Shown: positions 19,693-30,320 of the stretch, piece after piece
How the letters are laid out: every line of letters begins with the position of its first letter
Position numbering within the stretch: the first letter of the stretch is position 1
NCBI RefSeq assembly: GCF_010378095.1
Contig: NZ_WNJL01000023.1
Coordinates: forward strand, 62,001-126,000
DNA length: 64,000 bases
Origin: Acidithiobacillus ferrianus
GTDB taxonomy: Bacteria > Pseudomonadota > Gammaproteobacteria > Acidithiobacillales > Acidithiobacillaceae
Direction: 5' to 3'
The notes under the pieces: generated by a model
What the model saw: only the letters and a program-made list of their open reading frames with translations
Told to the model about the DNA's origin: nothing
Databases searched by the model: none
Program-made: the position numbers and the translations under genes

Positions 19693-20802
19693 TTAACCGT
19701 GCAGGGTACGACGGATCACGGCAGCGATCCGGGCAATCTGCTCCTCACGCAGTTCCGGAAACATGGGCAGCGAGAGCACGCGCTCCGCCAAGCCCTCCGC
19801 CACCGGGCAACAGGCTGGGGATTGGGGTGCAAACATTTTTTGCCGGTGACCCGGAATCGGATAGTAAATGGCGCTGGCGATGCCCTCCGCATGGAGGGCG
19901 GCCTTCACGATGTCCCGTGCGTGCAAGCGCAGGGTGAACTGGTGAAAGACATGATGATAACCAGGCGGCGATTCAGGCAGTTGCAGGTCCAAGTCGCCCA
20001 GGTGCTGCACATACCAGGCCGCCGCTTGCCGCCGCCCCGCGTTATAGGTCGCGAGGTGCGGGAACTCGGTTCGCAGAATCATGGCCTGCACCTCATCCAG
20101 ACGGCTGTTATAACCCAGCACATCATGGTGATAAGTCTGCCAGGAACCATGGTTGCGCAATCCGTGCAGCTTGCGCGCCAACGCCGCGTCTGCGGTAACC
20201 ACCATTCCACCGTCCCCCGCACCTCCGAGATTTTTGCTGGGAAAGAAGGAAAAGCAGCCGAGATCGCCGAAACCACCTACCCGCTGCCCGCCGATCCCGG
20301 CACCGATGGCCTGGGCGCAATCCTCCACGACCCGTAATCCATGTTGGTGCGCCAGCGCCATGATGGCCGGCATATCCGCAGGCAAGCCGTAGAGATGCAC
20401 CGGAATAATCGCCTTGGTCCTGGAGGTGATGGCCGCCTCGATAGCGGTCACCTCCATGGTGTAGAAACGTGCGTCCACATCCACGAAAACCGGCGTGGCC
20501 CCCACATGCAGCACGGCTTCCGCAGTAGCTATGAACGTGAAAGTCGGCACGATCACCTCATCGCCAGGGCCGATGTCCAGAGCGCGCAACGCCAGCATCA
20601 GGGCATCCGTGCCGGACGCGCAACCCACCCCATAGGCCACACCCGAGAGATCCGCCACCTCCGCTTCCAGGGCACGGCCCTGATCCCCCAGAATGAAACC
20701 GGCCTGATCCAGAATTTTCCCCATCCCCGCCAGAATCTCTTCTCGCAGCGGCGCGAAATGCGCCCGCAAATCGACCATGGGAATTGCTGTATGTTGAGTC
20801 AT
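19693..20802 (-). CDS. gnnB: PLP aminotransferase, probable UDP-3-keto-GlcNAc transaminase
   Basis: DegT/DnrJ/EryC1-type aminotransferase, 369 residues. The PLP-binding landmarks are GCASGTDALMLAL near 58-70, VEDCAQAIGA near 155-164, and FFPSKNLGGAGDGG near 180-193, with the Schiff-base Lys in PSKN. Position between gnnA and lpxB in the lipid A cluster matches the A. ferrooxidans gene characterised as GnnB, which converts the 3-keto sugar made by GnnA to UDP-GlcNAc3N using glutamate. That sugar gives lipid A with amide-linked acyl chains at position 3. The function is assigned from family and exact context. Confidence 0.88.
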   Translation of the reverse strand: MTQHTAIPMVDLRAHFAPLREEILAGMGKILDQAGFILGDQGRALEAEVADLSGVAYGVGCASGTDALMLALRALDIGPGDEVIVPTFTFIATAEAVLHVGATPVFVDVDARFYTMEVTAIEAAITSRTKAIIPVHLYGLPADMPAIMALAHQHGLRVVEDCAQAIGAGIGGQRVGGFGDLGCFSFFPSKNLGGAGDGGMVVTADAALARKLHGLRNHGSWQTYHHDVLGYNSRLDEVQAMILRTEFPHLATYNAGRRQAAAWYVQHLGDLDLQLPESPPGYHHVFHQFTLRLHARDIVKAALHAEGIASAIYYPIPGHRQKMFAPQSPACCPVAEGLAERVLSLPMFPELREEQIARIAAVIRRTLHG

Positions 20803-20846
20803 TCATCACCGTCCAGACAAAGAATCACGCGCGCATCGCCACACGG

Positions 20847-21788
20847 CTAGTGCTGCAGAAAAGCGTCGACCGCCGCCCGCACCTGAAGGGCAGCCGCCAA
20901 CACCCGCCGACCCGCCGCACCGTCGCAAAACACGGGGTGGCGAGACAGAACCGCGCTCAAGAAATCCTCGATTTCCGCCGCCAGGGCATCCCGTTTGGGT
21001 AAGTCCACGGTTTCATCCCGCACCCCGGGAATCCCCGGCACCGTCCCTGCTCCACGATGATAGACGTGCAGGGTGTTATTGGAAAAATCCACGGAAGCGT
21101 AACGATCCTGCCAGAAGATACGCATGCGCCGCGCCGGCTCCCGGACTACCCGCGAGGCCGCCAGATTTGCCACCGTGCCATCACTCAACGTCATCCAGGC
21201 ATGAGCCATATCCGCCTTGTCCGTCACGGCTGCGACGCCGACGGCACGAACCTCCGCCGGTTCCGCGCCCGTCAGAAGCAGGGCCAGATCCAGATCGTGG
21301 ATCATCAGATCCATGATGACATCGATATCCAGCGAACGGGGTTTGAAAGGCGCCAATCGTTCCGCTTCCAGGTAACGGGGCGCGCCAAAGCCCGCCTGGA
21401 GCAAATACCGAACCGCCGGATGCACCCGCTCGATATGTCCGACTGCCAGCACCAATTGGCGCTGCAGGGCCATCGCCATCAAGCGGTCCGCCTCCTCCGT
21501 ATCCAGTGTGAAGGGCTTCTCCACCAGACAATGCACCCCCGCCTGGAGCGCGGCTTCCGCCACCGCAAAATGCGTGGAGGTGGGGGTCACAACGGACACC
21601 ACATCCACCTCGGCCAACAGGGCATGGACGCTGGGAAAAGCGCGGCAGCCCACCTCCGCGGCCACCTCCGCGGCCCGCTCGGCATGCTGATCGAAAACCC
21701 CCGCCAGTTGCGAAAGCACCGCATACTTTTGGGCGTGGAAACGGCCCAGATGACCCACACCGATAACACCGCTACGCAGACTTTTCAT
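20847..21788 (-). CDS. gnnA: NAD-dependent UDP-GlcNAc 3-dehydrogenase
   Basis: Gfo/Idh/MocA-type oxidoreductase, 313 residues. The N-terminal Rossmann fold has GVIGVGHLGRFHA at 7-19; VVSVVTPTSTHF and the characteristic LVEKPF motif follow near 60-93. The C-terminal domain has the substrate segment MDLMIHDLDLALLL with the conserved His and Asp. It overlaps the lpxA end by four bases. The neighbourhood lpxA-gnnA-gnnB-lpxB is that of A. ferrooxidans, where GnnA oxidises the 3-hydroxyl of UDP-GlcNAc before transamination by GnnB. Confidence 0.88.
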   Translation of the reverse strand: MKSLRSGVIGVGHLGRFHAQKYAVLSQLAGVFDQHAERAAEVAAEVGCRAFPSVHALLAEVDVVSVVTPTSTHFAVAEAALQAGVHCLVEKPFTLDTEEADRLMAMALQRQLVLAVGHIERVHPAVRYLLQAGFGAPRYLEAERLAPFKPRSLDIDVIMDLMIHDLDLALLLTGAEPAEVRAVGVAAVTDKADMAHAWMTLSDGTVANLAASRVVREPARRMRIFWQDRYASVDFSNNTLHVYHRGAGTVPGIPGVRDETVDLPKRDALAAEIEDFLSAVLSRHPVFCDGAAGRRVLAAALQVRAAVDAFLQH

Positions 21789-22567
21789 GGCCGGGTGATT
21801 CCCCGCTTGCTGCTGCGAATGAACTCCAACAGATAAGCGATCTCCGGAGCGCTCAAACCGCGTCTCCGCACTTCGTCCATGGCATCTTCCAGACGTTGTC
21901 CGGAGCGAAACAACAGGCGATAAGCACGTTTGATCTGTACGATGGTTTCCCGCGAAATACCGCGCCGCGCCAAACCGCGCACATTGATCCCGTGCAGACT
22001 GGCATGATTCCCGGCCGCCATCATGTAGGGAGGAATGTCCAGAGGCGCCATCGTGCCGCCTCCCAGAATAGCGTGTGCGCCCACCCGTGCGTACTGATGC
22101 ACCGCCGACAACCCACCGAGAATGGCGTGATCCTCCACACTCACATGCCCCGCCAATGTTGCCGCATTGGCCATTACCACCTGATCACCAATACAGCAGT
22201 CATGTGCCACATGACAATAAGCCATCAGGAGATTATGGTTGCCGATCCGCGTGATGCCCCCCCCTTTTACGGTACCCCGGTTGATGGTCACAAATTCCCG
22301 GATGGTATTATGCGACCCCACATGCAGCTCCGTGAACTCCCCCCGATAACCGAGGTCCTGCGGAGCGGTGCCGATAGAAGCAAACTGAAAGACATGATTG
22401 TGGACACCTAAACGGCTGGGGCCCTCGATCACGGCATGGGCCCCGATGCGGGAATGATCGCCGATTTCCACTCCTGCGCCAATCACCGCGAAAGGCCCGA
22501 TCACGCAGCCGTCCCCAATCCGCGCCGAGGCATCGATCACGGCCTGGGGATGGATCCGCGCCGTCAT
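21785..22567 (-). CDS. lpxA: UDP-GlcNAc (or GlcNAc3N) O/N-acyltransferase LpxA
   Basis: First committed step of lipid A synthesis, adding the 3-linked hydroxyacyl chain from ACP. The 260-residue protein is a left-handed beta helix built of hexapeptide repeats ([18 protein letters not shown] and so on), with the catalytic His in [11 protein letters not shown] near 120-130 and a helical C-terminus. The ATG at 22567 overlaps the fabZ stop by four bases and has the family N-terminus ([11 protein letters not shown]). With gnnA/gnnB next door its substrate is likely the 3-amino sugar, so the acyl chain would be amide-linked. Confidence 0.94.
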   Translation of the reverse strand: MTARIHPQAVIDASARIGDGCVIGPFAVIGAGVEIGDHSRIGAHAVIEGPSRLGVHNHVFQFASIGTAPQDLGYRGEFTELHVGSHNTIREFVTINRGTVKGGGITRIGNHNLLMAYCHVAHDCCIGDQVVMANAATLAGHVSVEDHAILGGLSAVHQYARVGAHAILGGGTMAPLDIPPYMMAAGNHASLHGINVRGLARRGISRETIVQIKRAYRLLFRSGQRLEDAMDEVRRRGLSAPEIAYLLEFIRSSKRGITRP

Positions 22568-23010
22568 TGCGCATACTCGCGCAGTGTCGCCATCAACAAC
22601 GCGGAAGCGACCTCCACACCATCCACCAGTGCCACCGTTTCCATCTGCCACATGCCGGCACGCCGCCGACTCACATTGGCCACCAGCTCCAGTTGATCGC
22701 CGGGAGTCACCGGTCTACGAAAACGCGCCTTATCGATACCCGCGAAGTAGACCGTCGCGTTCTCACCATATTTATCTTCTGAAACAAAGGCGAGAAGAGC
22801 GGCGGCCTGCGCAAGGGCTTCGATGATGAGCACACCTGGCATGACGGGGAGATTCGGGAAGTGCCCCTCGAAATGTGGTTCATTCATGGTCACATTCTTC
22901 AACGCTCGCAGACGTTTCCCCACCTCTATTTCCACCACCCTATCCACTAGCAGCAATGGATAGCGATGCGGCAAACGTTTAAGAATATCCTGAATATTCA
23001 GTTCATTCAC
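22564..23010 (-). CDS. fabZ: 3-hydroxyacyl-ACP dehydratase FabZ
   Basis: Dehydrates 3-hydroxyacyl-ACP in fatty acid elongation and competes with LpxA/LpxD for hydroxyacyl-ACP. The hot-dog-fold protein has 148 residues from a GTG at 23010. [13 protein letters not shown] near 11-23, [23 protein letters not shown] with the catalytic His and Glu, and [13 protein letters not shown] follow the family closely. The GTG overlaps the lpxD stop by eight bases. Confidence 0.95.
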   Translation of the reverse strand: MNELNIQDILKRLPHRYPLLLVDRVVEIEVGKRLRALKNVTMNEPHFEGHFPNLPVMPGVLIIEALAQAAALLAFVSEDKYGENATVYFAGIDKARFRRPVTPGDQLELVANVSRRRAGMWQMETVALVDGVEVASALLMATLREYAQ

Positions 23011-24064
23011 GATCAGACGACTCTCCGTTTGTGGATAAATTCTCGCCCGCGCCGCGCTCCAAACGCCGCACGCGCCGAAATAACAGATCCAACCCATCGA
23101 AACGCGCCGCGATGCGCCGCCAACGACTCACCTCTTGAGCCGGAATGACCCCCGAATAAATACCCGCACGACGCAACGAATGCGTGACTGCACTCTGCCC
23201 GGCGATTACACACCCATCGGCGATTTCGATATGTCCGGTGATCCCCACCTGGCCACCGATGCGGCAATGACGGCCTATGCGCGTACTCCCCGCAATACCG
23301 GTCTGCCCGGCGATCACCGAATGCGCACCAATCCGGACGTTGTGCCCGATCTGCACCAGATTATCCATTTTCACGCCATCCTCGATACACGTATCGTCCA
23401 GAACACCACGGTCGATACACGTATTGGCACCGATCTCCACGTTATCCCCAATGCGCACACGACCCACCTGCGGTATTTTCAGAAACTGGCCATCCGCCTC
23501 GGCAAAACCGAAACCATCGGCACCGATCACCGCACCGGCATGGAGGATGCAGTGCGCGCCCAGCTTGCAACCCGCATAGACCTTGACCCCAGGATAGAGG
23601 TGTGACCCGCGTCCCACTTCCACCGCCGCACCAATAAAGGTGCCCGCCTCCAACCAGACCTCCGCCGCGACCACCGCCCCGGCCCCTACTTGCACGTAGG
23701 CATCCACGCGCGCGCTGGGATCTATCTGCGCGTCCCGCGCCAGTTGTGCCGTGTGGTGCAGCCCTGGCCGGGGCACCAGCGGCGGATACAGATATTGCAT
23801 GACTCGCGCGAATGCCGCATAGGGGTTGGCCGTCAACAGACACTGCCCAGGAAACGTTTGCGCCGCGGCGGGGGTGAGAATCACCGCTCCGGCCTGATTC
23901 GCCATCAACCGGCCACGCAGGCGAGCATCCTGATAAAATGTCAGATCCCCGCTCCCCGCCGTCTCCAGGGGGGCCAGCGCACGGATTCGATACGCGGGAT
24001 CACCACGCAACTCCGCACCGGCCACTACCGCAAGCTCTCCCAGCAAGTATCCTTTACCGGTCAC
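23003..24064 (-). CDS. lpxD: UDP-3-O-acylglucosamine N-acyltransferase
   Basis: Third enzyme of lipid A synthesis, adding the 2-amide-linked hydroxyacyl chain. A small N-terminal uridine-binding domain ([15 protein letters not shown]) is followed by a hexapeptide-repeat beta helix with the catalytic region [14 protein letters not shown] and a C-terminal helix. The frame is open to 24148, but that would overlap skp; the GTG at 24064 is two bases past the skp stop and gives 353 residues. A TTG six codons later has AAAGGA upstream and is a serious alternative, closer to the usual N-terminus. Confidence 0.93.
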   Translation of the reverse strand: MTGKGYLLGELAVVAGAELRGDPAYRIRALAPLETAGSGDLTFYQDARLRGRLMANQAGAVILTPAAAQTFPGQCLLTANPYAAFARVMQYLYPPLVPRPGLHHTAQLARDAQIDPSARVDAYVQVGAGAVVAAEVWLEAGTFIGAAVEVGRGSHLYPGVKVYAGCKLGAHCILHAGAVIGADGFGFAEADGQFLKIPQVGRVRIGDNVEIGANTCIDRGVLDDTCIEDGVKMDNLVQIGHNVRIGAHSVIAGQTGIAGSTRIGRHCRIGGQVGITGHIEIADGCVIAGQSAVTHSLRRAGIYSGVIPAQEVSRWRRIAARFDGLDLLFRRVRRLERGAGENLSTNGESSDRE

Positions 24065-24065
24065 G

Positions 24066-24602
24066 CTACTTACCACTACCGGCCTTGCCAGGCATCGGTT
24101 TATTCGCCATCGCAGCGACCACCTGCGAAGTGAGATCAATGGCTCCACTCACGTAAAGCACCGATTTATCATTCAAAATGACGGTATAGTGTCCGGCACG
24201 CCCAATCCGGCTCACCACCTTGACCAGTTGATCCTGAATCCTTTTAAGAATCTGGTTGCGCTGATAACTCAGGCTGTCCTGAGCCTGTCGCTGGAACTGT
24301 TGCAAATTGAGAATCATGCTCTGCAATCGTGCCTCCCGCTCCTGCCGTTGCGCATTGGTAAGGTGGGGAAAATCTTTCTCCAAGGTTTTTTGCGCATCAC
24401 CGATCTGTTGCCGCTTGATCTCGATTTCTCTTTGTTTCGCCGCCACCTGCTTGTTAAGGTTAATCGCACCCGCCCGCGCCTCCGGCAGTTCGCGCAACGC
24501 GCGATCGAGATCCACAAAACCAATCTTCAGGGGGGCGGCCCATGCCACTCCCGAAGCCAGCAGTATCAGCAGGATCACCCCTGTCCGCAATGACCAGCCC
24601 AT
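24066..24602 (-). CDS. skp: Periplasmic chaperone Skp/OmpH
   Basis: Holds unfolded outer-membrane proteins in the periplasm on the way to BamA. The 178-residue protein has a signal peptide (hydrophobic 8-20, cleavage after AWA at 22), the start of the mature chain [11 protein letters not shown], and a long charged helical arm (about 45-120) with many Gln, Arg and Glu, as in Skp trimers. It lies 17 bases after bamA, the standard gene order. Confidence 0.92.
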   Translation of the reverse strand: MGWSLRTGVILLILLASGVAWAAPLKIGFVDLDRALRELPEARAGAINLNKQVAAKQREIEIKRQQIGDAQKTLEKDFPHLTNAQRQEREARLQSMILNLQQFQRQAQDSLSYQRNQILKRIQDQLVKVVSRIGRAGHYTVILNDKSVLYVSGAIDLTSQVVAAMANKPMPGKAGSGK

Positions 24603-24619
24603 CCCTTAACGCCACCCCG

Positions 24620-26965
24620 TCAAAAATTGTTGCCGACGGTGAACTGCAGGGGTTGAGTCAAATCACCCGGCCGCTTGTTGAGCGGCACAGCAAGCGACAG
24701 GCGCAAGGGGCCCATCGGGCTGATCCACAGAAAACCGACACCGGCCGTCGTTCGCATTTGGCCCAAACCTGGGAAGTAGTTGTTGCTGTAGTTGTAGACC
24801 GAGCCACTGGTATTTGCCTCCACACCATAAACCCACCCGCTGGCCAAAAACAATGACATTCGGAAATTGCTATCGCTTGCAAGGCCCGGTAGCGGGAAAT
24901 ACAGACTGGTATTGAACAGCAGTTCACGGGTACCACCCACCGGATAACCGCCCACCTGTGGTCCCAACGAATACGTTTGATAACCCGGCAGGGTGGTCGG
25001 ACCACCCAGATAGTAATTATTGAAGAATGGAACCTGCTTGCCCCCGTAGCCGTTAATAAATCCGTAACGTCCACCCACACCGGCCGTCAGCCAGGAATTA
25101 ATGGGATGGTAGTAGTCGGCTTTGATCTCCGTCTTGTACCAACGCAGCTTCGCGGGGGGGACCGCCGCCTTGAGCGACAGGCTTCCATAGAACCCCTTGG
25201 TGGGGAAAATGGGTGAATTCCGACTGTCATACGTCAGGGTATCACCCACGGTCAACGCGGTGGCGGTACGGCCAAACGTATTGACATAATTTTGGTAGAT
25301 GTAGGGAGAGTTAGAAAACAGATTAATCGTCGTATTACTGAATCCCAGCGACATATAGTCATACACATACTGCATCACCGGAATACCCAGTGTTACGGTG
25401 CCGCCATAATCGATCTCCTGATAAGGGGCGACGGACAGGATGGACAGATTGGTGTTGTTCATATACAGATTAAAGCCCAGACTGACGCCATCCGGCGTAA
25501 AATACGGGTCTGTGAAGGAAAGGTTATACGCCGTCCCCAGACCACTCACATTCGCCGAGAACGCCAAGGCATTACCGGTCCCCATGAAGTTGTTCTGGCT
25601 GACAGATCCGTTGAACATGATACCGTAGGCATTGGAATAACCCACGCCGATACTGAAACTGCCGGTCGGTCTTTCGCTCACATGGACGTCCAGATCCAGT
25701 TGATCAGGATGCCCGGGAACCGGCACCGTCTTGGTGTTGATCTTGTCGTAAAAACCTGTCTGCTGCAGGCGCATCTTGGAACGTTTGATCAGCGCGCCGT
25801 TATAGAGCGCGCCTTCCATCTGGCGGAATTGACGCCGCACCACATAGTCCCGGCTTTTGTTGTTGCCAGTAATCTCAATACGGCGAATATAGACCTTGCG
25901 ACCCGGGTCCACCTCAAAGTTCAGAGCCACTTCGTGGGTTTTCGCATTCACTTTGGGCACCGGCGTGGTATTGGCGAAAGCATAGCCCAAGTTTCCCAAC
26001 TTATTCGCAATGGCACTATTGGTGTCGTTGATCTTGGCGCGCGAGAACAAATCCCCTGGCTTGATCTCGACCAGTTTTTCCAGTTCCGGTTTGGGCACTA
26101 TCAAGTTACCGCTCAAATTCACGGACTGGACATGATAGACATCACCCTCATGCACATTGATGGTGATATAAACAAAGCGTCGATCCGGAGACACCTGTAC
26201 TTGACTCGATTCCACATCGAAATTCAGATAGCCACGATCCAGATAGAAATTATGCAGCTTTTCGAGGCCTCGCATGAGCTTTTCCCGGGAGTAACGATCA
26301 TTTTTAGTGAAAAAAGAGAAAGCATTCGGCGCACCGACACTGAACAATCCGCGTAACCGACTTTCACTGAAAGCGTGATTGCCAACAATGGTCACCTGCT
26401 TGATCGTGGCCTGCTCGCCCTCTTGCGCATCGATATGGATCGCCACCCGGTTACGCGGGAGTTTTTCGACCCGCGCATGAATCTTGGCATTGTAGTAGCC
26501 CATGCCTTCGTATTGTTCTTGCAGGCCACGCACCACCTGGTCGAGCACCGAACGATTAAAGATTCGCCGATCCACCAGTCCGAGTCCTTTAAGGGTGCCA
26601 TTGACCTCACTTTTAGAGAAGGCCTTTATGCCCTTCAAATGGATACTGGCGATGATGGGCCGTTCCTGCACGATCACCAGCAGGGTGCCACCGGAACGAG
26701 CGATGGTCACGTCCTTGAAGAAACCTGTGGAATACAGCGCCTTGATGGCCTGCTGCGCCTGCTGGTCATCCACTTGATCGCCAATATGGATGGGCAGGTA
26801 ATTATAGACCGTGCCAGGAGCGATATGCTCCAGGCCGCGAATTTCTATATTTTTGACCGTAAAGGGCGTAAATGCCCAGGCGGGTATTGCCCAGGCGGCG
26901 GTGACGCAAGCCACACCAGCGGCGAGAATTACGGGGGAGGCCAAACTGAGGCTGTATTTTTTCAC
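24620..26965 (-). CDS. bamA: Outer membrane protein assembly factor BamA
   Basis: Central pore of the machine that inserts beta-barrel proteins into the outer membrane; essential. The protein has 781 residues. A signal peptide (cleavage near AWA at 31) is followed by five POTRA repeats (about 35-430; the first opens FTVKNIEIRGLEHI). A C-terminal 16-strand barrel follows, with the conserved VGGTRELLFN and MGPLRLSLAVPL segments, ending in the Phe-terminated beta signal. It starts within the rseP stop (four-base overlap). Confidence 0.96.
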   Translation of the reverse strand: MKKYSLSLASPVILAAGVACVTAAWAIPAWAFTPFTVKNIEIRGLEHIAPGTVYNYLPIHIGDQVDDQQAQQAIKALYSTGFFKDVTIARSGGTLLVIVQERPIIASIHLKGIKAFSKSEVNGTLKGLGLVDRRIFNRSVLDQVVRGLQEQYEGMGYYNAKIHARVEKLPRNRVAIHIDAQEGEQATIKQVTIVGNHAFSESRLRGLFSVGAPNAFSFFTKNDRYSREKLMRGLEKLHNFYLDRGYLNFDVESSQVQVSPDRRFVYITINVHEGDVYHVQSVNLSGNLIVPKPELEKLVEIKPGDLFSRAKINDTNSAIANKLGNLGYAFANTTPVPKVNAKTHEVALNFEVDPGRKVYIRRIEITGNNKSRDYVVRRQFRQMEGALYNGALIKRSKMRLQQTGFYDKINTKTVPVPGHPDQLDLDVHVSERPTGSFSIGVGYSNAYGIMFNGSVSQNNFMGTGNALAFSANVSGLGTAYNLSFTDPYFTPDGVSLGFNLYMNNTNLSILSVAPYQEIDYGGTVTLGIPVMQYVYDYMSLGFSNTTINLFSNSPYIYQNYVNTFGRTATALTVGDTLTYDSRNSPIFPTKGFYGSLSLKAAVPPAKLRWYKTEIKADYYHPINSWLTAGVGGRYGFINGYGGKQVPFFNNYYLGGPTTLPGYQTYSLGPQVGGYPVGGTRELLFNTSLYFPLPGLASDSNFRMSLFLASGWVYGVEANTSGSVYNYSNNYFPGLGQMRTTAGVGFLWISPMGPLRLSLAVPLNKRPGDLTQPLQFTVGNNF

Positions 26966-28320
26966 GGGTTCAGCAGTCTCATAATATCATTGTAGAAGGC
27001 GAAGGACATGAGCATCAGAAGCAGCACTATACCGATCTGCTGCGCTTTTTGCACCACCACCGCGGGGAGTGGCTTGCCACGTACCATCTCTATGGCGTAA
27101 AACACCAGATGCCCGCCATCCAGAATAGGGATAGGCAAGAGATTGAGCACCCCGAGACTGATGCTCACCAGCCCGAGGAAGGATAAAAATGGCGCCAAAC
27201 CGGCTTGCGCCGATTGACCGGCGAATTGCGCTATGGTGATCACTCCGCTGAGGTTGTCCGGGGAGACGAAGCCCTGCACCATCCGTACGATCATTTCCAC
27301 CGTCATGAACGACATCCGCCAGGTGGTTCGCGCACCATAGATCAGCCCTTCCCATGGCCCGCGTTCACGCAGCACCACCAGACTTTTGGGCAGCGGCGCC
27401 ATGACGACGCCGATACGTCCCACCGATTTTCCGCTTTTATCCAAAAATAATTGCGGGGTCAGACTGACGGCGTTGGCCACCCCCTGCGCGGTCACGTAGC
27501 GCAGGTGGATGACTGTATCCGGGTGCGACACCACCTGTCGCGCCAGATTCTGCCAACTGGAAATATGCTGACCATTCACCGCAACAATGCGGTCTCCGGG
27601 CTGCAACCCGGCCCGCTGTGCGGGACTATGGGGTTCCACCGCACCGATGACGGCCGGCAGATAGGGCTCCATACCGACCCATTTACGGATGAAGCCCGGC
27701 CCCACGCTGTCCGCGGGGAGCGTTTGCAAGGGCAACACGTGACTCACCCGAGCACCGTCACTGCGCGTGGTCTGCAACGTCACCGGCGTGCGCGCGATGG
27801 CCGCCGACAGCAGACCCAGACGCATATCCTCCCAGGTGTACACCGGCCGCCCATTCAGCTTCGTGATCCGTTCACCCGGTTGCAGTTGCGCCTTGGCCGC
27901 CAGCGAATGATCCTGCACCAAGCCAACGATGGGCGCCAATCCGGGAATGCCCAGCCAGGCCACCCCGGCGTAGGCGAAAACGGCCAGCAAGAGGTTCGCC
28001 ACCGGCCCCGCCAGCGCGATGAGGAAACGCCTACCCGGCGCCAGCGCGTCAAAGGCCCGCTTGCTGTCTTCCGCGGAGATGGGTTCACCGCCCTGTTCGC
28101 CCAGCATTTTGACGTAGCCACCCAGGGGCAGCGCCGCGATCACATACTCCGTCTGATCGCGCCCCCAGCGGCGGCTGATCAGGGTTGGACCAAAACCAAT
28201 GCTGAATTTAAGTACCTTGACACCCATGGACTTGGCGACGGCGAAATGTCCCGATTCGTGCACCAGTACGAGAATGCCTATGGCCAGAATGAAGGCCCCT
28301 ATGGTTTCAAGCGTCTGCAT
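26962..28320 (-). CDS. rseP: Site-2 intramembrane zinc metalloprotease RseP
   Basis: Cleaves the anti-sigma factor RseA in the inner membrane during envelope stress and removes remnant signal peptides. In 452 residues it has the zinc motif HESGH at 21-25 in the first helix and two PDZ domains (about 115-290; GERITKLNGRPV and GDRIVAVNGQHI). It also has the second metal segment LPIPILDGGHL near 400, and a final helix. It overlaps bamA by four bases and follows dxr by six. Confidence 0.95.
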   Translation of the reverse strand: MQTLETIGAFILAIGILVLVHESGHFAVAKSMGVKVLKFSIGFGPTLISRRWGRDQTEYVIAALPLGGYVKMLGEQGGEPISAEDSKRAFDALAPGRRFLIALAGPVANLLLAVFAYAGVAWLGIPGLAPIVGLVQDHSLAAKAQLQPGERITKLNGRPVYTWEDMRLGLLSAAIARTPVTLQTTRSDGARVSHVLPLQTLPADSVGPGFIRKWVGMEPYLPAVIGAVEPHSPAQRAGLQPGDRIVAVNGQHISSWQNLARQVVSHPDTVIHLRYVTAQGVANAVSLTPQLFLDKSGKSVGRIGVVMAPLPKSLVVLRERGPWEGLIYGARTTWRMSFMTVEMIVRMVQGFVSPDNLSGVITIAQFAGQSAQAGLAPFLSFLGLVSISLGVLNLLPIPILDGGHLVFYAIEMVRGKPLPAVVVQKAQQIGIVLLLMLMSFAFYNDIMRLLNP

Positions 28321-28326
28321 TCGCCC

Positions 28327-29511
28327 TCAGGAAGACCGCCGCCTGCTCGACTCCTGTCCAGACAGGTGGCGAACCGCGCTGGCCCGGGCCAAGCGATCGA
28401 TTTCCAACACGCCGTCCAGATGATCCGGGGCAGCCGGCTGTAAATCCGTGAGCGTCTCCTCCACAACCGCCGCAATCCGGGAGAAGGACAGGGCCCCGTC
28501 CAGGAAGGCCTGCACCGCGACCTCATTCGCCGCATTCAGCACGGTCGCCGCGGCGCCACCGGCACGCAAGGCATTGAAGGCCAAAGCCAGGCACGGAAAG
28601 CGCTGCAAATCCGGCTCCTCGAATCGGAGATCCGGACCCCGCGCCAAATCCAGCGAAGAGACCCCGCTCTCCATCCGTTCCGGATAGGCCAATGCATGGG
28701 CAATGGGGGTACGCATGTCGGGGTTGCCCAATTGCGCCAGCACGGAGCCATCCACATACTCCACCATGGAGTGAATGATGCTTTGCGGATGAATGAGCAC
28801 ATCGATCTGCGCGGCCGGCAGATCGAAGAGCCAGTGCGCCTCGATGACTTCCAGACCTTTGTTCATCATGGTCGCTGAGTCCACGGAAATCTTGCGCCCC
28901 ATGACCCAATTGGGATGCGCGCAAGCCTGGTCGGGCGTGACCGCCGCCAGGCGCTCCACCGGCCAGGTGCGGAAGGGTCCGCCGGAGGCGGTCAGCATAA
29001 TGCGGCGCACCCCCTTGCCTTCCGCGAGGCACTGAAACACCGCGTTATGTTCACTGTCTATGGGAAGTAGTGTTATCTGACGCTGATGCACCCGCTCCAT
29101 GAACAGCTTCCCGGCCATGACCAGGCATTCCTTGTTGGCCAGGTAGACCCTTTTGCCCGACTCCACCGCGGCCAGGGTCGGCAGCAGACCGGCCGCTCCG
29201 ACAATGGCGGCCATGACTTCGTCCACTCCAGACATACCCGCGGCTTCCGCCAGGGCCTCCGGACCACTCTCCACCTGGATGTCTTTCAGACCCTCATCGC
29301 GCAGGGCCATCCGCAATCGCTGCGCGGCCTCCGGGGCCGCCATGACCACCAGTTGGGGATGATGGAGACGACAAATCTCCTGCATTTCCGCGACGCGATG
29401 ATTTCCCGTCAGGGCAACGATCCGGAAACGATCCGGATGCAGTGCCACCACATCCAGGGTGCTCCTGCCGATGGAGCCCGTCGCCCCGAGTATGCAAATC
29501 CCTCGTGTCAT
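28327..29511 (-). CDS. dxr: 1-deoxy-D-xylulose 5-phosphate reductoisomerase
   Basis: Makes 2-C-methylerythritol 4-phosphate with NADPH, the committing step of the MEP isoprenoid pathway that supplies UppS. The ATG at 29511 overlaps the cdsA stop by four bases and opens directly with the NADPH-binding loop [16 protein letters not shown]; the longer open frame to 29748 would lie inside cdsA. It has 394 residues. [11 protein letters not shown] and [14 protein letters not shown] near 210-225 are the metal and substrate motifs. Confidence 0.96.
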   Translation of the reverse strand: MTRGICILGATGSIGRSTLDVVALHPDRFRIVALTGNHRVAEMQEICRLHHPQLVVMAAPEAAQRLRMALRDEGLKDIQVESGPEALAEAAGMSGVDEVMAAIVGAAGLLPTLAAVESGKRVYLANKECLVMAGKLFMERVHQRQITLLPIDSEHNAVFQCLAEGKGVRRIMLTASGGPFRTWPVERLAAVTPDQACAHPNWVMGRKISVDSATMMNKGLEVIEAHWLFDLPAAQIDVLIHPQSIIHSMVEYVDGSVLAQLGNPDMRTPIAHALAYPERMESGVSSLDLARGPDLRFEEPDLQRFPCLALAFNALRAGGAAATVLNAANEVAVQAFLDGALSFSRIAAVVEETLTDLQPAAPDHLDGVLEIDRLARASAVRHLSGQESSRRRSS

Positions 29512-30320
29512 TTCCACCAACCCAGATAATAGAGCCCGGCCACAAAGACCGGGATGCCGGCGCTCATGCTGTCCAAACGATCCAGCAAACCGCCATGTCC
29601 CGGCAGCAACTGGCCACTCTCCTTGCAATCCGCGCGGCGCTTCAGAAAACTCTCGGAAAGATCCCCTGAGACCGCAAAAGCCCCGGTAATCAATCCCAGA
29701 ACGGCACCGAGACAAAGTATGGAGACCGTTGCGCCCATCCATACCCACCCGCCCAGTGTGCCCATAATGGCGCTGGCAAGCAAGCCACCCAGCAGGCCTT
29801 CCCAGGTCTTTCCAGGGCTGATGCGCGGGACCAGACGGTGGCGCCCCCAGATCTTTCCAAAAGTCATCGCCCCCACATCACCGGCACTGACCACCAGAAT
29901 CACCCAAAGCAGAAGCCACGGCGCGCGCTGCTGCAGATGCAGGCTCAACAGCAAGGCGGGCAGCAGCGTGGGGAAAACACACAGCGCGCTCAGCACGTGC
30001 TGCCAGGCGGAGGCCTCACGCAAGGGTGTCGGTGACAGAGTGGCCAGCAACACCATCAGCGACAGCCACCAGACTACGCTGCCCGCGGCGAGGGTTGGCC
30101 ATGGTACCAGGCCGGAGAGGGCGGCAACGAGCACCAGCACGGCCAGCGCCACCGCCAGCCAGCCGGGTCGGGCCATCAGGCTGAGCTGGCCCCACTCCCG
30201 TCCCGCCAGCAGAGCCAGCAACAGGAGGAAAACCAGAAAAATCCAGAAGGAGGCCCAGAAAATCAGCCCAAGAACCAGCAGAAACAGCAGCGTGGCGGTA
30301 ATCAGTCGCTGACGGAGCAA
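29508..30320 (-). CDS. cdsA: Phosphatidate cytidylyltransferase
   Basis: Integral membrane enzyme that makes CDP-diacylglycerol, the precursor of all phospholipids. The 270-residue protein is mostly hydrophobic helices, with the CTP-transferase signature toward the C-terminus ([25 protein letters not shown], conserved Asp residues; only its parts are quoted here by position, about 225-250). The start is a TTG at 30320; GGAGG lies four bases upstream, which supports this unusual codon. It overlaps the uppS end by 19 bases. Confidence 0.94.
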   Translation of the reverse strand: MLRQRLITATLLFLLVLGLIFWASFWIFLVFLLLLALLAGREWGQLSLMARPGWLAVALAVLVLVAALSGLVPWPTLAAGSVVWWLSLMVLLATLSPTPLREASAWQHVLSALCVFPTLLPALLLSLHLQQRAPWLLLWVILVVSAGDVGAMTFGKIWGRHRLVPRISPGKTWEGLLGGLLASAIMGTLGGWVWMGATVSILCLGAVLGLITGAFAVSGDLSESFLKRRADCKESGQLLPGHGGLLDRLDSMSAGIPVFVAGLYYLGWWK

